Source: Favolaschia claudopus
Lineage: Eukaryota; Basidiomycota; Agaricomycetes; Agaricales; Mycenaceae
NCBI GenBank assembly: GCA_037176885.1
Contig: JAWWNJ010000061.1
Coordinates: 372,001 to 436,000 of the forward strand
Reading direction: 5' to 3'
Length of the DNA: 64,000 nt
Every line of letters starts with the position of its first letter. Within the stretch, counting starts at the first letter, position 1. The notes under the pieces are model-generated. The model was not told the origin of the DNA, searched no databases, and saw nothing but the letters and a program-made list of their open reading frames with translations. Below are positions 44,501 to 57,552 of the stretch, piece after piece. A program made the position numbers and the translations under genes.

Positions 44501-46831
44501 AAACAGGAACCACAGCTTTTGTAAATGCTTTATCATCCCACGGGCAAGATTTCTGTAATGCAACCTCATACAGGTGATCTAGATTTGAAGGTCGGTGTGT
44601 GATCAGAGCTTTGATTTTGTTCTCTGGGTCAAAACCGTCAATGAATTTGACAGCAGTGGCAGCCCAGATAAAGAGACCATTAGCAAGCTTGATTACTGCT
44701 TCTAGATCATCTTGTTCTGGCCATGTTGGGGGTAAAGAATGGTGATTGCGAATCTCAACAATCTCATGATGTATAAAAAGCCGAATATCACTAGAACTTT
44801 CCGTATGACCCAGATCAATTTCTGGGAAATGCTTGTGAAAACGATCTTGGATATCTGCTTCACGGCGACTGGTGATAAGAATGCGAATAAAGCGAGGCAG
44901 CTTTGGAAATTCGCTTGTGATGATGGATAGCAGTGCATGTCTAGACACTCCATCTCCACATTCATCTAGTGCATCCAGAATAATAATGATTGGTCCGTGG
45001 ATGAGGTGTTTAACAGCTTTGAGGGGTTCTAGCAACAGCCTGGAAAATTGAGTCTTAATTGGTGCATTGACAATGGCAGGATCTCGGACAATCACCCCAG
45101 AGATCTCTGAAGCAATATGGTGGTTCGAGAGAGCCAAAAGGTAAGCCATTGTGTGAATCACAGTATCAGGGTTGCTTTTTGTACTGTTATTTCTGTCAAA
45201 GAACAGAAAGGCTCCTAGACGCTGCACCTGTCGGAATGAATCTGACAGTGTAGTTGCAATTGTGCTTTTTCCTGACCCCGCAACCCCAGTGAACCAGAGA
45301 ATATTTCTTGCACCACTGCTTGGACACGAAGTAAGCCACTGAGAAGTTTCATCAGACAGGCCGACAGTGAGCCATTCAGCAATATGGTCCATGACTTGGC
45401 AGCGGGTTCCAGCCAAACATAGGAGGCGTGAACTAGCATTCATGTCTGTAGCATTGAGCTTCTTGAGTGCATCTTCCCGAGCTGGGATCCATTTAGTTGA
45501 CATTGAAGGTGTGCATATGATTGAAAGCTAGTAGCTACTTACCCAGATCGTTCAGGGTCTGTAGTACTCTGGCCGATAAGAAAAGTGCCTGGACTGTCAA
45601 GCTTCCATCCAGATAGCCCCTGAGTTCAACCAACCTACTCGAGAGATCATTGATTGTTTGTTCAACATCATCCCAGTTTGAAATGCTATGGAGGACCTGG
45701 TCTAAATAACATCTGGTAAGAATAGGCAACCTATGAAATGTTTTTATTTACCACAAAAACCATTCTGTGTATATTCTTGAATGAATAAAGCACATTCCAC
45801 TGTCTGCCTAACAATAGCAAGTGCTCTATCTTCAACAGATTTGATTTTCTCCAAGATATTGATGTCTTCAACAAAAGAGTAAACATCAAGCATTGTCTGT
45901 ACAAGAGAGCAGAGTTTTTCGTTGATATCCTGCTGCTTTTTAACAGCCTTTAAACCTCATGAGGGTTCGGCATCAATTGTGTTTGTGTACGGCATACCTT
46001 GTAGACACCACTCAGGACTTTCCAAGCCATGTTGGCAAAAGGATGAATCTGAACAATGTGTTGGCTGTAAGGACACAAGAACAAAATGATATTACCATTG
46101 CAATTGTGTCTCCCAAGTGGACAATGAGCTCGAGCTTTTCTGTAATTGCTCCAAGTGCCACCACAAAGTCGTTGGAAATTGGTGCTGATGTGGTGAGTAG
46201 TTCTGTAGTGTGGTCTCTGATCAAGTCCTGAACTTGTTCAAGAGCAGTTACAGCTGCTTGATTATCCATTGAAAGCTCTACCATGAGTGTGCCTGCTGGT
46301 GTGCCATTGGGGTCTCTCAACTCCAAGTTCACAGCTAGACGTGATCTCAGCTCAAGAATTCTTTAAAAAGTATGAAGTGAAACTGACTGTTGGCAGTTTT
46401 CCCCGGCATGCACAAGCATGCCTCTGACAATGTCTTGACTGTGATGTCGCTAGCACTGAGACAAATATTCTTGCACCAAAGTCTCGAGTGTTGGAATAGT
46501 TGAAGTGAAAGCAATGATGTTGGTAGAAATTTCCCAGATGGTCTATGAAGCCGTTGTCGAAAGAACAAGGCGAGCAGCAATAAAACTCACATGTTGGAGA
46601 GATAATCCCATTTGGGAGAAAGACTTCGTTTCGCTGGGGTTCGGTCCACCAGCACGCCATCGAGGAAAATTGCGATGTAGAGGTTCGGAGTTTTGGAGTG
46701 TAGCCACGGATGCTTCCATTGATGCACGCGGGGCGCATCGACGGAATGGACTATACATGTGGTCCGCTTTGTAAACTGGACTGAATTTCCGTTATCGACT
46801 CACCAAGTAGTGTGTAAGTTGACAAAGACAT
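41553..46831 (-). CDS. C2-NACHT-WD40 NLR-type protein
   Basis: Ten exons in phase: 46804-46831, 46591-46750, 46388-46542, 46096-46334, 45998-46048, 45752-45947, 45543-45701, 43941-45481, 41893-43887 and 41553-41840; 1603 residues. An N-terminal C2-like domain (NLYIAIFLDGVLVDRTPAKR-SLSPKWDYLSN; PAGTLMVELS) is followed by a helical linker (IHPFANMAWKVLSGVYK; ECALFIQEY). Next is a NACHT NTPase with Walker A GVAGSGKST (395-403) and Walker B IIIILDALDEC (about 494-504). Fourteen WD40 repeats follow (GHTDGVTSVHFSPDG... type, about 900-1505), enough for two seven-blade propellers. The conserved tail includes LLWVPIWLREGLYLP. Fungal NLRs act in non-self recognition and regulated cell death; the ligand is unknown. 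All motifs are intact. Confidence 0.93.
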
Positions 46832-47216
46832 GGCAGAGGGCAAGTAAGGTGGTTTGAAGAGGGAGTGAGGAGGGAAGTCTGTTATTGAGCTAAGTGCATA
46901 CCTCGTCCTCAACAACATGTCGACGCTGGCAGCCCAAAGACACGTTGATCTGTCCTGCAGCGCTTGAAAAAAAACATAACCTTTTCTCGCACGCACTGTT
47001 CCGAGTTGTAGCGCCCACGTGAAGCTTGAGCGCCCGAAAACGAATGGAAATGGGGTGAATTCACACATGGGTCATCGATCTAACCCGCTGCTGCATGGTT
47101 GATTCCTAAATTGTGTCGCTGAGCTCCCAGAATAGCATACGGGCACGCATAAACTTTGGTTATTTCATGCGGCGCTCGGCGTGTTGTTCCTCAGGTATCA
47201 GAGCTCCTCGCAATAT
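46832..47216. promoter_or_regulatory. 5' flank of the C2-NACHT-WD40 gene
   Basis: Intergenic stretch directly upstream of the NLR start codon. No discrete site recognised. Confidence 0.3.
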
Positions 47217-47606
47217 TCAACGAGTATGAACAGCCACAGAAATCTGTACTGACTGAAAAACATCCCAAGAACCGCCGAGGGTCTTGAAGCGAGCAGCACA
47301 TGTTGCGGTGGCACCAGTCTGCTCAGGTTGGATCACAAAAGTGCGGGAATGAAGATCGATTGTTCCAGTGCTGACGTGGATGGCAAGATTTGAGTAAAAA
47401 TTGGAAGAGACTTTGCGAATTGCCATCGAGCCGTACAATGATGTTGATTTATTGGCCTCAAAATGAGAAGTAGTTATTTGATCTCGCAAGGCGTTAACAG
47501 GGTGCGACAGAGAGAAAGATAGGATCGGCTTCGAAACAGAAGAATGCCGATATACCTCATTATCACTCTGCATAATCCCTCCGATCATCCATCCTCCCGT
47601 CAGCAT
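47217..47606 (-). CDS. hypothetical protein, unknown
   Basis: A single open frame of up to 129 residues. An internal Met (MQSDNEVYRHSSVSKPILSF) gives 117. The sequence alternates hydrophobic and Ser/Thr residues as in a beta-sandwich (SSNFYSNLAIHVSTGTIDLH, TFVIQPEQTGATATC). No family was recognised, and no introns or partner exons were found. Base composition is less GC-rich than the decayed region that follows. It may be a real small gene or a chance frame. Confidence 0.3.
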   Translation of the reverse strand: MLTGGWMIGGIMQSDNEVYRHSSVSKPILSFSLSHPVNALRDQITTSHFEANKSTSLYGSMAIRKVSSNFYSNLAIHVSTGTIDLHSRTFVIQPEQTGATATCAARFKTLGGSWDVFQSVQISVAVHTR

Positions 47607-47806
47607 TGCAACTCAAATGTTCCCCGGCTCACGAACATTTTACATAGCGGCCATTCGCCCACCTCCACCACCTTGAGGTGCGAGCAGAACACTGCGCGAC
47701 ATCACTTCGAGCCTCCAGAGGTACATAGATGAGCAGACCATCGTGGGACTGGTAACTCGAAGGTAGTCGTTACGATCGTTGCGACGATAGGCAAACGCAG
47801 CTACGG

Positions 47807-50625
47807 CCTCAAAGTCACGATCTTCACGACCTCCTCCTCAGACCCGCAGAATTCTCGGAGAAACTTCCGTCAAGCGCCCGTCTCATGAGCGAGTGAGAGA
47901 AAGAGGAGGACATGCCGGGTACACGAGGAGAACTGTCGTCGAGGAGTAGCTGCAGGAGAGGAGGAATGGTCGACAATGGGAAAACCAGTAACACGTTCGT
48001 GAAATATCCCTCACACGCGGCAGAGGAGACACCTATTCGTTCCGAGAAACATACCCAGAGGGATGCAATGGTCATTCGCCCACCTCCTGGTAGTGAAGTG
48101 ACCCCAGAAGAAGACCCCTGATTCATTGCATAGCACGCCTGAGAACACTCGATCTACAAGCTACGGGTTTGGGACATGCACTCCGCGAGGCTGAGGCTGA
48201 GGCGAGACGGGATGTAAGAAAAGTGAATATGCGGTACGCATGCTACCCAGCGAGGTGCAGCTGGAGGTGTAAACTACAAGTTTAGAAGCTAAATCACACG
48301 AGGCGGCTGAGGCGAGGTGTGCCGTAGGAGAGGCGAGAATGCGTCGAGATGCAATACCGAAACGCTCCCTTAAGCGAAATATCGGCTTTTGCATGCGACT
48401 CGACAGACAGTCCTCCCCGAGCCTCTACATGAATTGCCCGTCCGCAGCGAAGGCCTCCAGCAGCAGTCCCACCGCCTTCACCGCGCCGTCATCCCGCAGG
48501 ATGAACTCGAAGATCTCGAAGGAAAATAGGCGGTGCCCGCGATCCTTCGCCTCCTCGTAACAACGAGATCAGTATCGATACTTCGTGTGCGAGGTGGATT
48601 CGGACGTGCGTGGATGAGGTAGGCAGCACCCCCTTCCTTAACCATCAAAGTAAAAACGGAAGACACTGCGGACGGCAGAAATTGGAGCAGCGGCATAATC
48701 ATAACGATACGCTCCAGGTACGCTGATGTCGCCTCGATCTCACTCGCCTGAACCTCGTAACAGTCTAAGCATACGACGGCCCCAGCAGAGAAACGCGAAG
48801 ATCTCGAAGAGCGATGGGCAATGCTCCCATCCCTCCGCCTCCAGACCACCGAGCAGACGTCCCGACTCCAATGCACGTGGACAAGGGGGACGGCGTCGGT
48901 TGACGACGCAGAAGGGGCGCGCGGTATGTGGTGTACAACCACGACGAGTTCTAACAAAGCGGATGGCGCCGCCACAAGCGATGTCCGCGCCCATGCGTCC
49001 GGTCGCATCCCTATCCACCACCCTTCAAAAGCCTCTCCCATACGGTACTCGTCCACCGCATCCGCAGACGCTACCACCCGCAACGCTCCAGACAAACGCA
49101 CTCCGACCCTCCCGGCACGACCTCTACGCGTCTAGATGGAACCGCCGTCAACCCCAAAGCTGCTCCATCTCGTCCGTCGGGCGAAGCGCCACAGAGCGAC
49201 AATGAGCGTACGGGTATGGTGGGCGTATACGCACACTGTGCGAGACGTGTTCTCGCATATACGCAATACACCCATAACGGGTCCTAACAGGCCGCGTCCA
49301 AGATGCCTCCGCGATGTCCCAGACGAACGCACTCCCATCTCCCGGCCCGACCCCTAAATGCCTTGGAGACTGAGGTTACATCATGGAAAGCTGCGCCAGC
49401 TGCGTTTCGTTCGTCATTGTCGGATAGAAATAGATACGCCGTCGCGCAAGTGCCGCTGCCGCCCGCAGACGAGAGAAATCTCAACGGCGAAGGTGCCGCT
49501 GCGAGACGCCTAGGCCATGCGAGTGAATCGTAGGGGCGGGGGTGACGTGTTGTCGAAGTCGGTGATCCACCAGCCCGTCGTCATCGCAGGCTCGCCTATG
49601 TCACAGTCCTCGTCGTAGTCGAGGGTGGGCACGTACATGTACACGGCGAGACGTTCAGCGCTAATGGGACGAGGACGCACGCGCGCCCGAGATAGTCCGG
49701 GGACGGACCGTAGTCGACGATGTAGATGTATTGCAGGCTCGACCGCAGGCGGGGTGCATACCGCACGACAGCCGCCCGAGCCCCGGGGGAGATGCTTGGG
49801 CTTGAAAGCGCCAGAGAGGTGCGGGATGGGGAACCGACGAAGACATCCAGTACACCGAGCTCGACTAATACATGTCAGCAGGAGGCTAAGATTAACGGTG
49901 AAAGGCAAGCGCGTACGATCGGTATATCGCTTGGAGAAGTATACTGCCGTTCTCAGAATCGGAAACCCACAGCGGCGGCGGCGGCGGCAGAGACAGTCTA
50001 GGGTGTGCTCGGCGCCGGTGGTGTATCTATCATGCTTGGTTCCGCGGTATGGAAGAGGGACATGCGGGGACGGATGTAGAGACTCGCCGTGCCCGCGTAG
50101 CGCTCTCCGCGCGTCTCCACGTCGTTGTCATAAGACGAAGGTATAGCTTGCCGAGCTACTGGGGGTATGAGCATGAGGCCAAGCTTGAAAGCACAAGAGA
50201 AGGGCTTACCAGCAGTCGTCACCGTCACCGAGAGAAGAGTACCGCCGTTCGCAGAATCGGGAGCCAATGCGCTCAGAGGCGGACACCCAACGGTATGATA
50301 CGAAGGGCGGGTAGGCAGCGGAGGAGGTAGTAACCCGCCCGTCCTAGCCTGAGCGGAAACCCCGCTCCAAGCTCGCAATCCGAGCATCCCCACGTCCTCC
50401 CGAATGCCCGCAATCAGAATAATAAACCGATTTGGGTTGAATCGGAGAGCTGCTGCGAACGCCAGCCGTCCGCCGCAGGCCGTAGTCGATCCTCGAGGCA
50501 TCTACGACCGCCCACGATCGATCGTATCGTGTCCCTCGTTCGTGCTCACTCGTCCAAACACCAAGCGCCACCGCCAGCGCTAGCTGCAGAAACGGATGAG
50601 CGAGGTAGGAGGGTGGCGAACGCAC
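47807..50625 (-). pseudogene. cluster of decayed, duplicated minus-strand coding sequence
   Basis: Coding-like stretches appear on the minus strand but jump frame repeatedly. Examples are FPLSTIPPLLQLLLDD (about 47.96 kb) continuing in another frame as KFLREFCGSEEEVVKIVTLR (about 47.84 kb), and CYEEAKDRGHRLFSFEIFEF-ILRDDGAVKAVG (about 48.5 kb) echoed by HCPSLFEIFAF (about 48.8 kb). Another duplicated block reads PPLSALAPDSANGGTLL (about 50.25 kb) and PLWVSDSENGSILLQ (about 49.95 kb). The pattern is tandem duplication followed by indel decay. A SAM-methyltransferase ancestry (VPLVHVHW, VGMLGL) was considered and is only a guess. Confidence 0.4.
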
Positions 50626-53600
50626 TGCCAGCGTCTAGCGTAAAGGTCGTCTTGATGAGCGCAGCTTGTCTTCAAGTTTTGCTCGAGGGCACTTCCCGGT
50701 CTCCATGCCGCTAGAGGTATGCCGGACGTGGATTCAAGGATGTGGAACACGGATTCAGAGTATTCCGCGTGAAGTAATGTGCCTCGCCTCGATTGTGCAC
50801 GCGGGGGAAAGTGAGCGCGACGGAGGCTCAAGCCTATTCGTTGTCGTAGCGAAAATCCGCCGTGATAACTACGTATAGGTGTAAGCCGACAAGGTGAGTG
50901 CGCAGGAGAACAGAGTACGAACCTGATATACGATGCGCTGAGGCATTTGGCATCCAGCTTCTGGGGTAGATTGTCTTGGACTCAGAGAATAGCCGGTAAT
51001 TTCATGGTGGCACGGAGAGAACGGGTACAGAAAGCTACATTGCGTTGGAACTTATTAGCAGAAGGAAGGGCGGAGGTCGATAAGATTAGCGTACAAGATG
51101 TATGATGTTAGGTGTGAAATTCCTCGACTTCACTTAACAAGCGCGATGCCGACGAAAGCGACACAACGACGGAGAGGCAGGCAAAGAACGACGCTTTCGG
51201 AAGGCGCGTGTCCATTCAAATCAGTGGCAGCCTCCGTTTTACTAAACGAATTACGGTGAATAGAGGAAGGAAATCAGACGGGGTCAGCGCTCACCTTGAA
51301 TGCCTTTCATACGAATTTCGTGCGAGGGGGTGGGAGTATTTACCGAGCGGAAGGTCTGTATTGATGAGTGTGAGCTACAGAGAAAGAATATATGCCAGTG
51401 ACATACCTTGAGCGCCAAATTCGTCAATCCAAGTCAGAGACTCAGAGTCCCAGCAAACCAGCCCGACGTCACGATTCCTTTCCCTTTGAGACGATAAACC
51501 GCGGTGAAGGGTGCCAATTTAGCGCATTCTGTCGTACAGGAGCACTGGAGGTGCCCAGGCCTCGATGAAGGGGAGGAAAATCCAGCAAATTTCACGACCT
51601 GCGTCAGCCAAAAGCCCAGATTCCGCTAGATTTTTTGAACGATATTCTTCGATAGGAAGAGGCAGCACGGTGTAGCAGAAGCATATTTCAGTGCTTGGAG
51701 AAGGACGGTGACAGAGCCGGAGGCACGCAGCGTCCCAGACGACGAGGTGCACCGGGAGGAGGAGCAGATGAGAGCTGATGAGAGTCTTGAAACGCCCTTC
51801 AGAAGCAACAAAGCCAAATATTGATCGTCAGTTTCCTTCTTGCCTTCAACCACCAACTCGACGCAGCGACCTAGGCGGCTGCTGGTTCTTGATCTGAGTT
51901 GATCTGGTTATCCTTACCTGTTGCATGACGACTTTTTTAAGAGTCAAATCCTCGCCACTCGCGCGACATCCTTCAATATTTCCCTCTGGCTCTGAGCCGC
52001 TCGTGGGGCATTCAGACAATTTGAATCGACGATTGGCGGACGAAAAAGCGACAAACTTCTCGGAAATCATCTGGCTAGCGATGAAAATTGACTTGCTGGT
52101 GACAGATTCTCATGGATCTCTCTTTACCAGCACGCTGTGTTCGTCAGAACCAATCCTGAAATCTATTGTTCTGACAACGATTGAACTGGACCTCTGCTGG
52201 GCCTACTTCTGGCTCGGAAGGCTTCCTGCCGCTTGTTCTAGACTCAACCGCGATCGTGTGACAAATCGCCAGCATCTCGTCTCGTTTCGACTTATTCTCA
52301 GACTGGGACAATTCGCATGAACTATTCGGGGAGTGCCTGCCAGCTATTTTCAACGAACTCGAATACTTGCTACACTGTTTCTCGTGGACATAGTATCTCT
52401 ACTCTGTGCTCGTCGGAATAATTTCCGAAATATATGTCCGTGGCCGAACCTCCTCCGGCAGGCTTCCTGTTTGTTCGATTTTCAGACTGAATCGTAACAA
52501 CTCGGCTTTTTACCGAACCTATTGTCGATTTCAACACGTTCATAAACAAAATACCCTATAACTCGGGGCGAACTTCTGAAACATCGACTACATTTTTTCG
52601 GCTTCGTTTCAAAGCACCCACGAACAGCAAGTCCTCAGCTTATTCGTTTTTTTTCCAGCCTACCGCGAGTCGGACAGACACTCTTCTCAACGCCCTCATC
52701 TTCGCTATGGTTTCGTACCACCTCCCAAAAAGTCTTCGAAATATTCACTGATCAGCCCTTCAGCCCTGCGCATAGACCAGAACCCCAGACCACCATCCCA
52801 CGCTGGATCCGAAAAATTAGATTCCAACGTCGCGCGGTGTCAAGGGAATTCAACGAAGTCTCTCGTCAAACAACCACAGTGATTGTTCAAGTCAAATATC
52901 TCAGTTCTCCGTCTTTTCCGTACCTGAACTCACAACTGCATCCCGAAATAGTAACTCACCTACAGCACTTCTTCCATTACACTGCATGTCTATGAAAACC
53001 CACCTGAGCCTTACCACCAACCCATTCGCTTCCCCTGCCGCGGCGGCAAAACTTGCTGTACCGAGCTTTTCTCATTGTTGACTGCGTTTCATGTACGTCT
53101 AAAACTACTCTGTAATCAGTTAGGATCATGCGTCCCAGCCGTGGGTTAGAAAAGTGAAACAAGACGGCTCCAAACCCCTAGCCATGTCTCGGGTTTTGCC
53201 TGTACCCCTTGACCCGCTCATATTGTTCTCATCGGAATTCATTGTTCCAGCCGCAGTCAACAGCTCGTTAGAGCCACTTTCAAGGAAGAGGAAGACCACA
53301 ACCACTCTGTTTAGGGAACGCAAAATGCCGCATCTCGATTGCTGTGGAACTACACAAATTTGACACAAATCAATGTTTCGTCGCATTCGGTGGAATCAAA
53401 ATTCCTTAATTCCTCTTCCGTACCCCGGAGACAGAACGGGGTCTGGATGGTGAACCACTATTTTCTCTGTGATTTTCTCCAAATTCACATTGTTCTTGGA
53501 TTGCTGGAGGACAAAGTATAGGCCTAAGTCTTCTTATTTCTGCCCTCAATTCTCTCTTCGTGTCAAAGCGGAATTTTTCGGAGTGGTAATCTCGCTTCAG

Positions 53601-54025
53601 CCTTTGGGAACACGACGAGAACAATTTTCACAATTTCTTGCCGTTCAGGTATCCATCAGCTACAGTCGATTGTCTGTCAATGGCGTAAAATGCTAGGCGA
53701 ACACAGCGCAAATATTGTACAGTGAGTCCATATGTTCAATTATCTCTGTCCTTGTGGATTGGTTGACCCAAAGGTACTAAGTACCAGACCGGCGCAACAA
53801 GTGTGAAAGCCTCTAACTCTACATATTATAATGAGGTAGGAACTTTTGGAACATAGAGTGAGGTTGATGTGCTGCTGCCTACAAAGACCAGCCAAGTTAA
53901 TAGTTTGGAATGAGTACAAGCAGAAAGAGGATATTCACACCTCCATGGGGTTATCAGGCCTCAGGTACCTTACATTGGTAGCTCATACATAGGCCCATAT
54001 CCGAAGCTAATTGCCACACATTTTT
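50626..54025. other. 3.4-kb intergenic, no gene recognised
   Basis: Only short frames on both strands, without motifs or splice series. The sequence becomes more AT-rich towards 53.9 kb. Confidence 0.4.
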
Positions 54026-54450
54026 CTATTTTCCGACCAGGATATCCAAGTCCAGTTCTTTTACCCCATGTGTCCAATGCAAGTCTATCACTATACTTCT
54101 TGGGATTTTGAAAAAATCCGAGAAAGTCTTTTGGTGGAGTGGTCCATGCCTGTGGAACCAAGAAATTAAGACATCGTCATGGGCATCAGGTTTCTGAAAC
54201 ACAAAAGTACTGACCTGAAGCCATACTTGTATATGGCAATGGCAGGCATCCAAGTGCTGACATACAACTGAGGTTGGACATCATCTTTGTTGAGTCCACG
54301 CACCATACACATATTCTCATGCACTCCCCAGAATTCAGTCAAGAGTTTCAGTAGGACTTGTGAGGGAAAACATGCCCTGACCACAAAACACCATGCGCTA
54401 GGCAGGCTAAAAATCATGAACAATCATTCATGTTAGCAACAAGTGCTTTC
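54026..54450 (-). other. possible 3' extension or UTR of the second NLR gene
   Basis: Phase-consistent splicing could carry the upstream NLR frame on through LPSAWCFVVRACFPSQ and KYGFRHGPLHQKTFSDFF to a stop at 54026. The peptide has no NLR resemblance, and the NLR frame already has a natural-looking end at 54451. Treated as possible UTR or alternative exons. Confidence 0.25.
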
Positions 54451-57400
54451 TCACCATGATGTGTGCCTATAGACTGTAGCAAACTCTAAACATCGCTTGG
54501 CAATGCTATGCAGCGTGTCGTTGGAGTAGAGACTTTGAATGCACTGAGGCTGCCATGCCTCCCCAATGAGCTCTGTTAGCTCTGTGAGTTCAATGCTTTC
54601 ATCATCTGAGCTTGAGCGGAGATGACTGATACTCTCTGTCAACTCTTCCCATGAGTAATTCAATATCTCCTTGATATGCACCAATCGTGTGGTGCTGCCA
54701 AGAACTATGTATGCTTGCACAATTTGAAGTAGCCTGGATCCAAACTGTTTTCCACTCCCAGCACCTTCTTGTTCTTGTTGAGACACTTTGTAGTACCTTT
54801 CAGGCACTTCACGCCGCTGTTGGCACAGCAGGTCAAACTTGGTCAGCATGAAATAGTCATTCCATTGTTTGAGTAGTGTTGCTGGTGCCCTTTCAACCTT
54901 TGTGTGTAAGCAAAACAAAACAAAGCTTTCATCTGCACAAATACCTACCTTCAACCAACTCAAAATTACATCACAAACATCCCAGGGATGAGGACATTTG
55001 GCTGCCACATACCACCTAGTGTTGCTCGCGAAGAGTGTATCGAGGTTAAAATGAAGTAGATGGTTGACCATTTCAATTGACAACTTTGTTTGTGTAAGAA
55101 TTTTGAGGTTCAAGATGCTGAACTGGTTTCAGACACACACACACACAGTTCTCAAGGCACCACATACCGAGACAACTCCTGGAAAGCAGTCAATCTAGGC
55201 TGGTGCAGGAGAGAGGTCCACTTCAACACTTTCAGAGCTAGACAACTCCGCCCATCAGCGTTGAAAGCAAACTCCTCTGCTCGCCTAGGGTTTTCAAGAA
55301 AGTCATAGAAAGAGCTGTGGTGCAGCTCCACAAAAGTTGTGGAGGTCACGTTCACAACCAGAATTGAGTTCAACCTGCGCAAGACCAACAAAATCTCCAC
55401 TTCTTCCATCTCTAGAAACTGCACGAGTGTCCTCATACTGAATCGTAGAGCTTGATATGCAATGATCCAGAGAATCTGCAACAAGGCAGGGCGATACAAG
55501 CAGGGGACTGCTCTCAGGATCTGGATGTAAAGGCTATCCAGAGCAGCAAAAGGTGAACCCAAACTTCCAGAGTTGGGAAGGTGTTTCATTATGGACTCCA
55601 GTTGTTTGACTGGCCACGCATCTGGATCATCCACAAAGCGGATGACAGTTGAGGCATATATGAAATGACCGGATGACTGAAGAACAAGATGGTCAATTAC
55701 TCTATAGCCTGGCCACGGAGCAGGAAATTGGTGCATAGTCTTGTGTGTGGCCCTTATGCGCTCAAACTCTTCAATGAGATACTTCTGACATCAGTTTTAG
55801 ACCCCTCAATGTTCAGCTCCTCAATTTCTTCTCTGCCGAGTACTGCCTCAATCTGAGGTTCCTGCCTGCTAACAACCAGAAATTTGAGGGATACAGAAGT
55901 TTTGAGAATACAGTGCAAGATCTCCTGTTGATCATCTTCACTCTGGCATTCATCAAGTCCATCAATGACTATTACCACAGCATCAGAAGGGGCAGCCATA
56001 TTCCAAGGATTAATGATAAGTCTCTGGAACTGAATGGCTAATCTTTTGCTGGCCACTGAAGGATCCTTCTGTATCACCGTAGCAACTGCTGTTGCAAATT
56101 TCGCAGATTGAACTGCCAGCTGATATGCCAAAGTTGGAAATAGTCCTCTTGCACTACCTCGTGAAGGATCACCCCTCTTGAAGAAGAAATTTGCTCCTAG
56201 GCGGCCATCTGTGGCCAGCTCCTGGCAGAATGACCTAGCAATAGATGATTTTCCTGTGCCAGCAGGGCCATGCATCCAGAGAGTGTTACAAGTGTCCTTG
56301 TGAGACCAGGATCGAAGGGAAGCCAGATACTTTGTGCGGGTGTCGGGGTGACACAGTGGATAAGTGTAGCGCTCTGCTGAGTCATACGAAGCATCAGGTA
56401 CTGTAGACTTGAGCAGCTCTCTTAAAGCTGCAAAATTCATCAGCAACAAAATGATGAATGTTTTTGAGAGAGTGCTGACCTGCTTCCCTCTATTCAGACA
56501 GAGCAAATTAATCATATGTGTAAGAACAAAGTGATAACATACATCTTGCTCCGGGGAAGAGTCGTAATAATTGTTAAAAATTGGACCTTCACCGGCTCCG
56601 CCTTGACCGCCAACTCCCTCCCCACTCTGTCCACCGTTACCACCCGTTCCGCCTGGGAAAAAATCGATTCACTGTTTGTTTCAAATGCAATGCACGTACC
56701 TGTGATAAAGAAGACATTGGAATTGTGCTGCATGTTTTGCGCGACTGAAAGATTCGCGGCCTGAGAAAACCTCTGCTGTGAAATCAAGGATGCTGACAGG
56801 TCTGAGGGATAATGACTGGAAGGCATTGATGGGCCGTCATCTTGAGAAATCACCTGGGTGTCAGAGCCGATTGCCAACGGAGGTAAAAACTGCTCGTGTG
56901 CAATTCCTGATGCTGTCCAGTCGGAGGGGTAGTAGACAGAGGGCTGAAACACATTTGGTAACGAAGGACCGTGAAATTGCGGGTGCGTAATCCCGGATGT
57001 TGATGGGTAGGAGGCGTAACCAGAAGGCATCGAAGAGCCAGAGCTCCCATGGAAGTCATCTGCAACCGTGGGGATGTAGGACTGCTGGTGCGAACCCACT
57101 GATGGCGACTGGCTAGTTGTGAGATGTTCGGATAGCATCCACGCACTGTAATCGGGGAAGGCACTCCCCAACGGAAGCCCATCAAACTGCTGCTGATACG
57201 GAATCACCGATGCTGGCGGGTCGGGGGCATAATGCATCGGGGACATCAACGAGCGGGCGTTGTAAGGGATCGATTGGAATTGCGGTGCGGATATGGATTG
57301 AGGCGTGTAAAAACCTGTGGGGAATCCTGGAAACCCCTGTGACTGTTGGGCTGAGGGCTCCCACCTCCTCGACATCAGATTCGGAGCAAGCTGCTCGTCG

Positions 57401-57552
57401 GTATCGGAGATTGAGATGTCGGTAGAGCGTGCGGATGCTGAAGAGTCGAGAATGTCATGATCGAAAGACATCCAGACGTCGTCGTGAGAGACGGCTTGGG
57501 AGTCGCTTGCAAATGAGGGTTTATGAGAATATGTAGGTTGTTGCGACGCCAT
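54451..57552 (-). CDS. NACHT NLR-type protein with Gly-rich hinge; frameshifted
   Basis: Exons 56700-57552, 56543-56652, 56480-56489 (10-nt microexon), 55168-56427, 54949-55117 and 54451-54897. A 284-residue Ser/Gln/Pro/Tyr-rich N-terminus leads to a Gly-rich hinge (GGTGGNGGQSGEGVGGQGG, then EGPIFNNYY), a signature seen in agaricomycete NLRs. The NACHT domain has GPAGTGKSS and VVIVIDGLDECQ. The following helical region (VLQSSGHFIYASTVIRFVDD; ELHHSSFYDFL) and the end (ILNYSWEELTESISHLR) match the family; no WD40 repeats are present. One base is missing near 55781-55786, where the frame passes from DVRS to YLIEEFERIRATHKT. The reading is otherwise open, so this is a young pseudogene or a sequence error. 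Confidence 0.8.

Noticed and set aside
47807..50625. Functional SAM-dependent methyltransferase gene
   Set aside because: Only short suggestive words; no intact motif I (GxGxG) or continuous frame.
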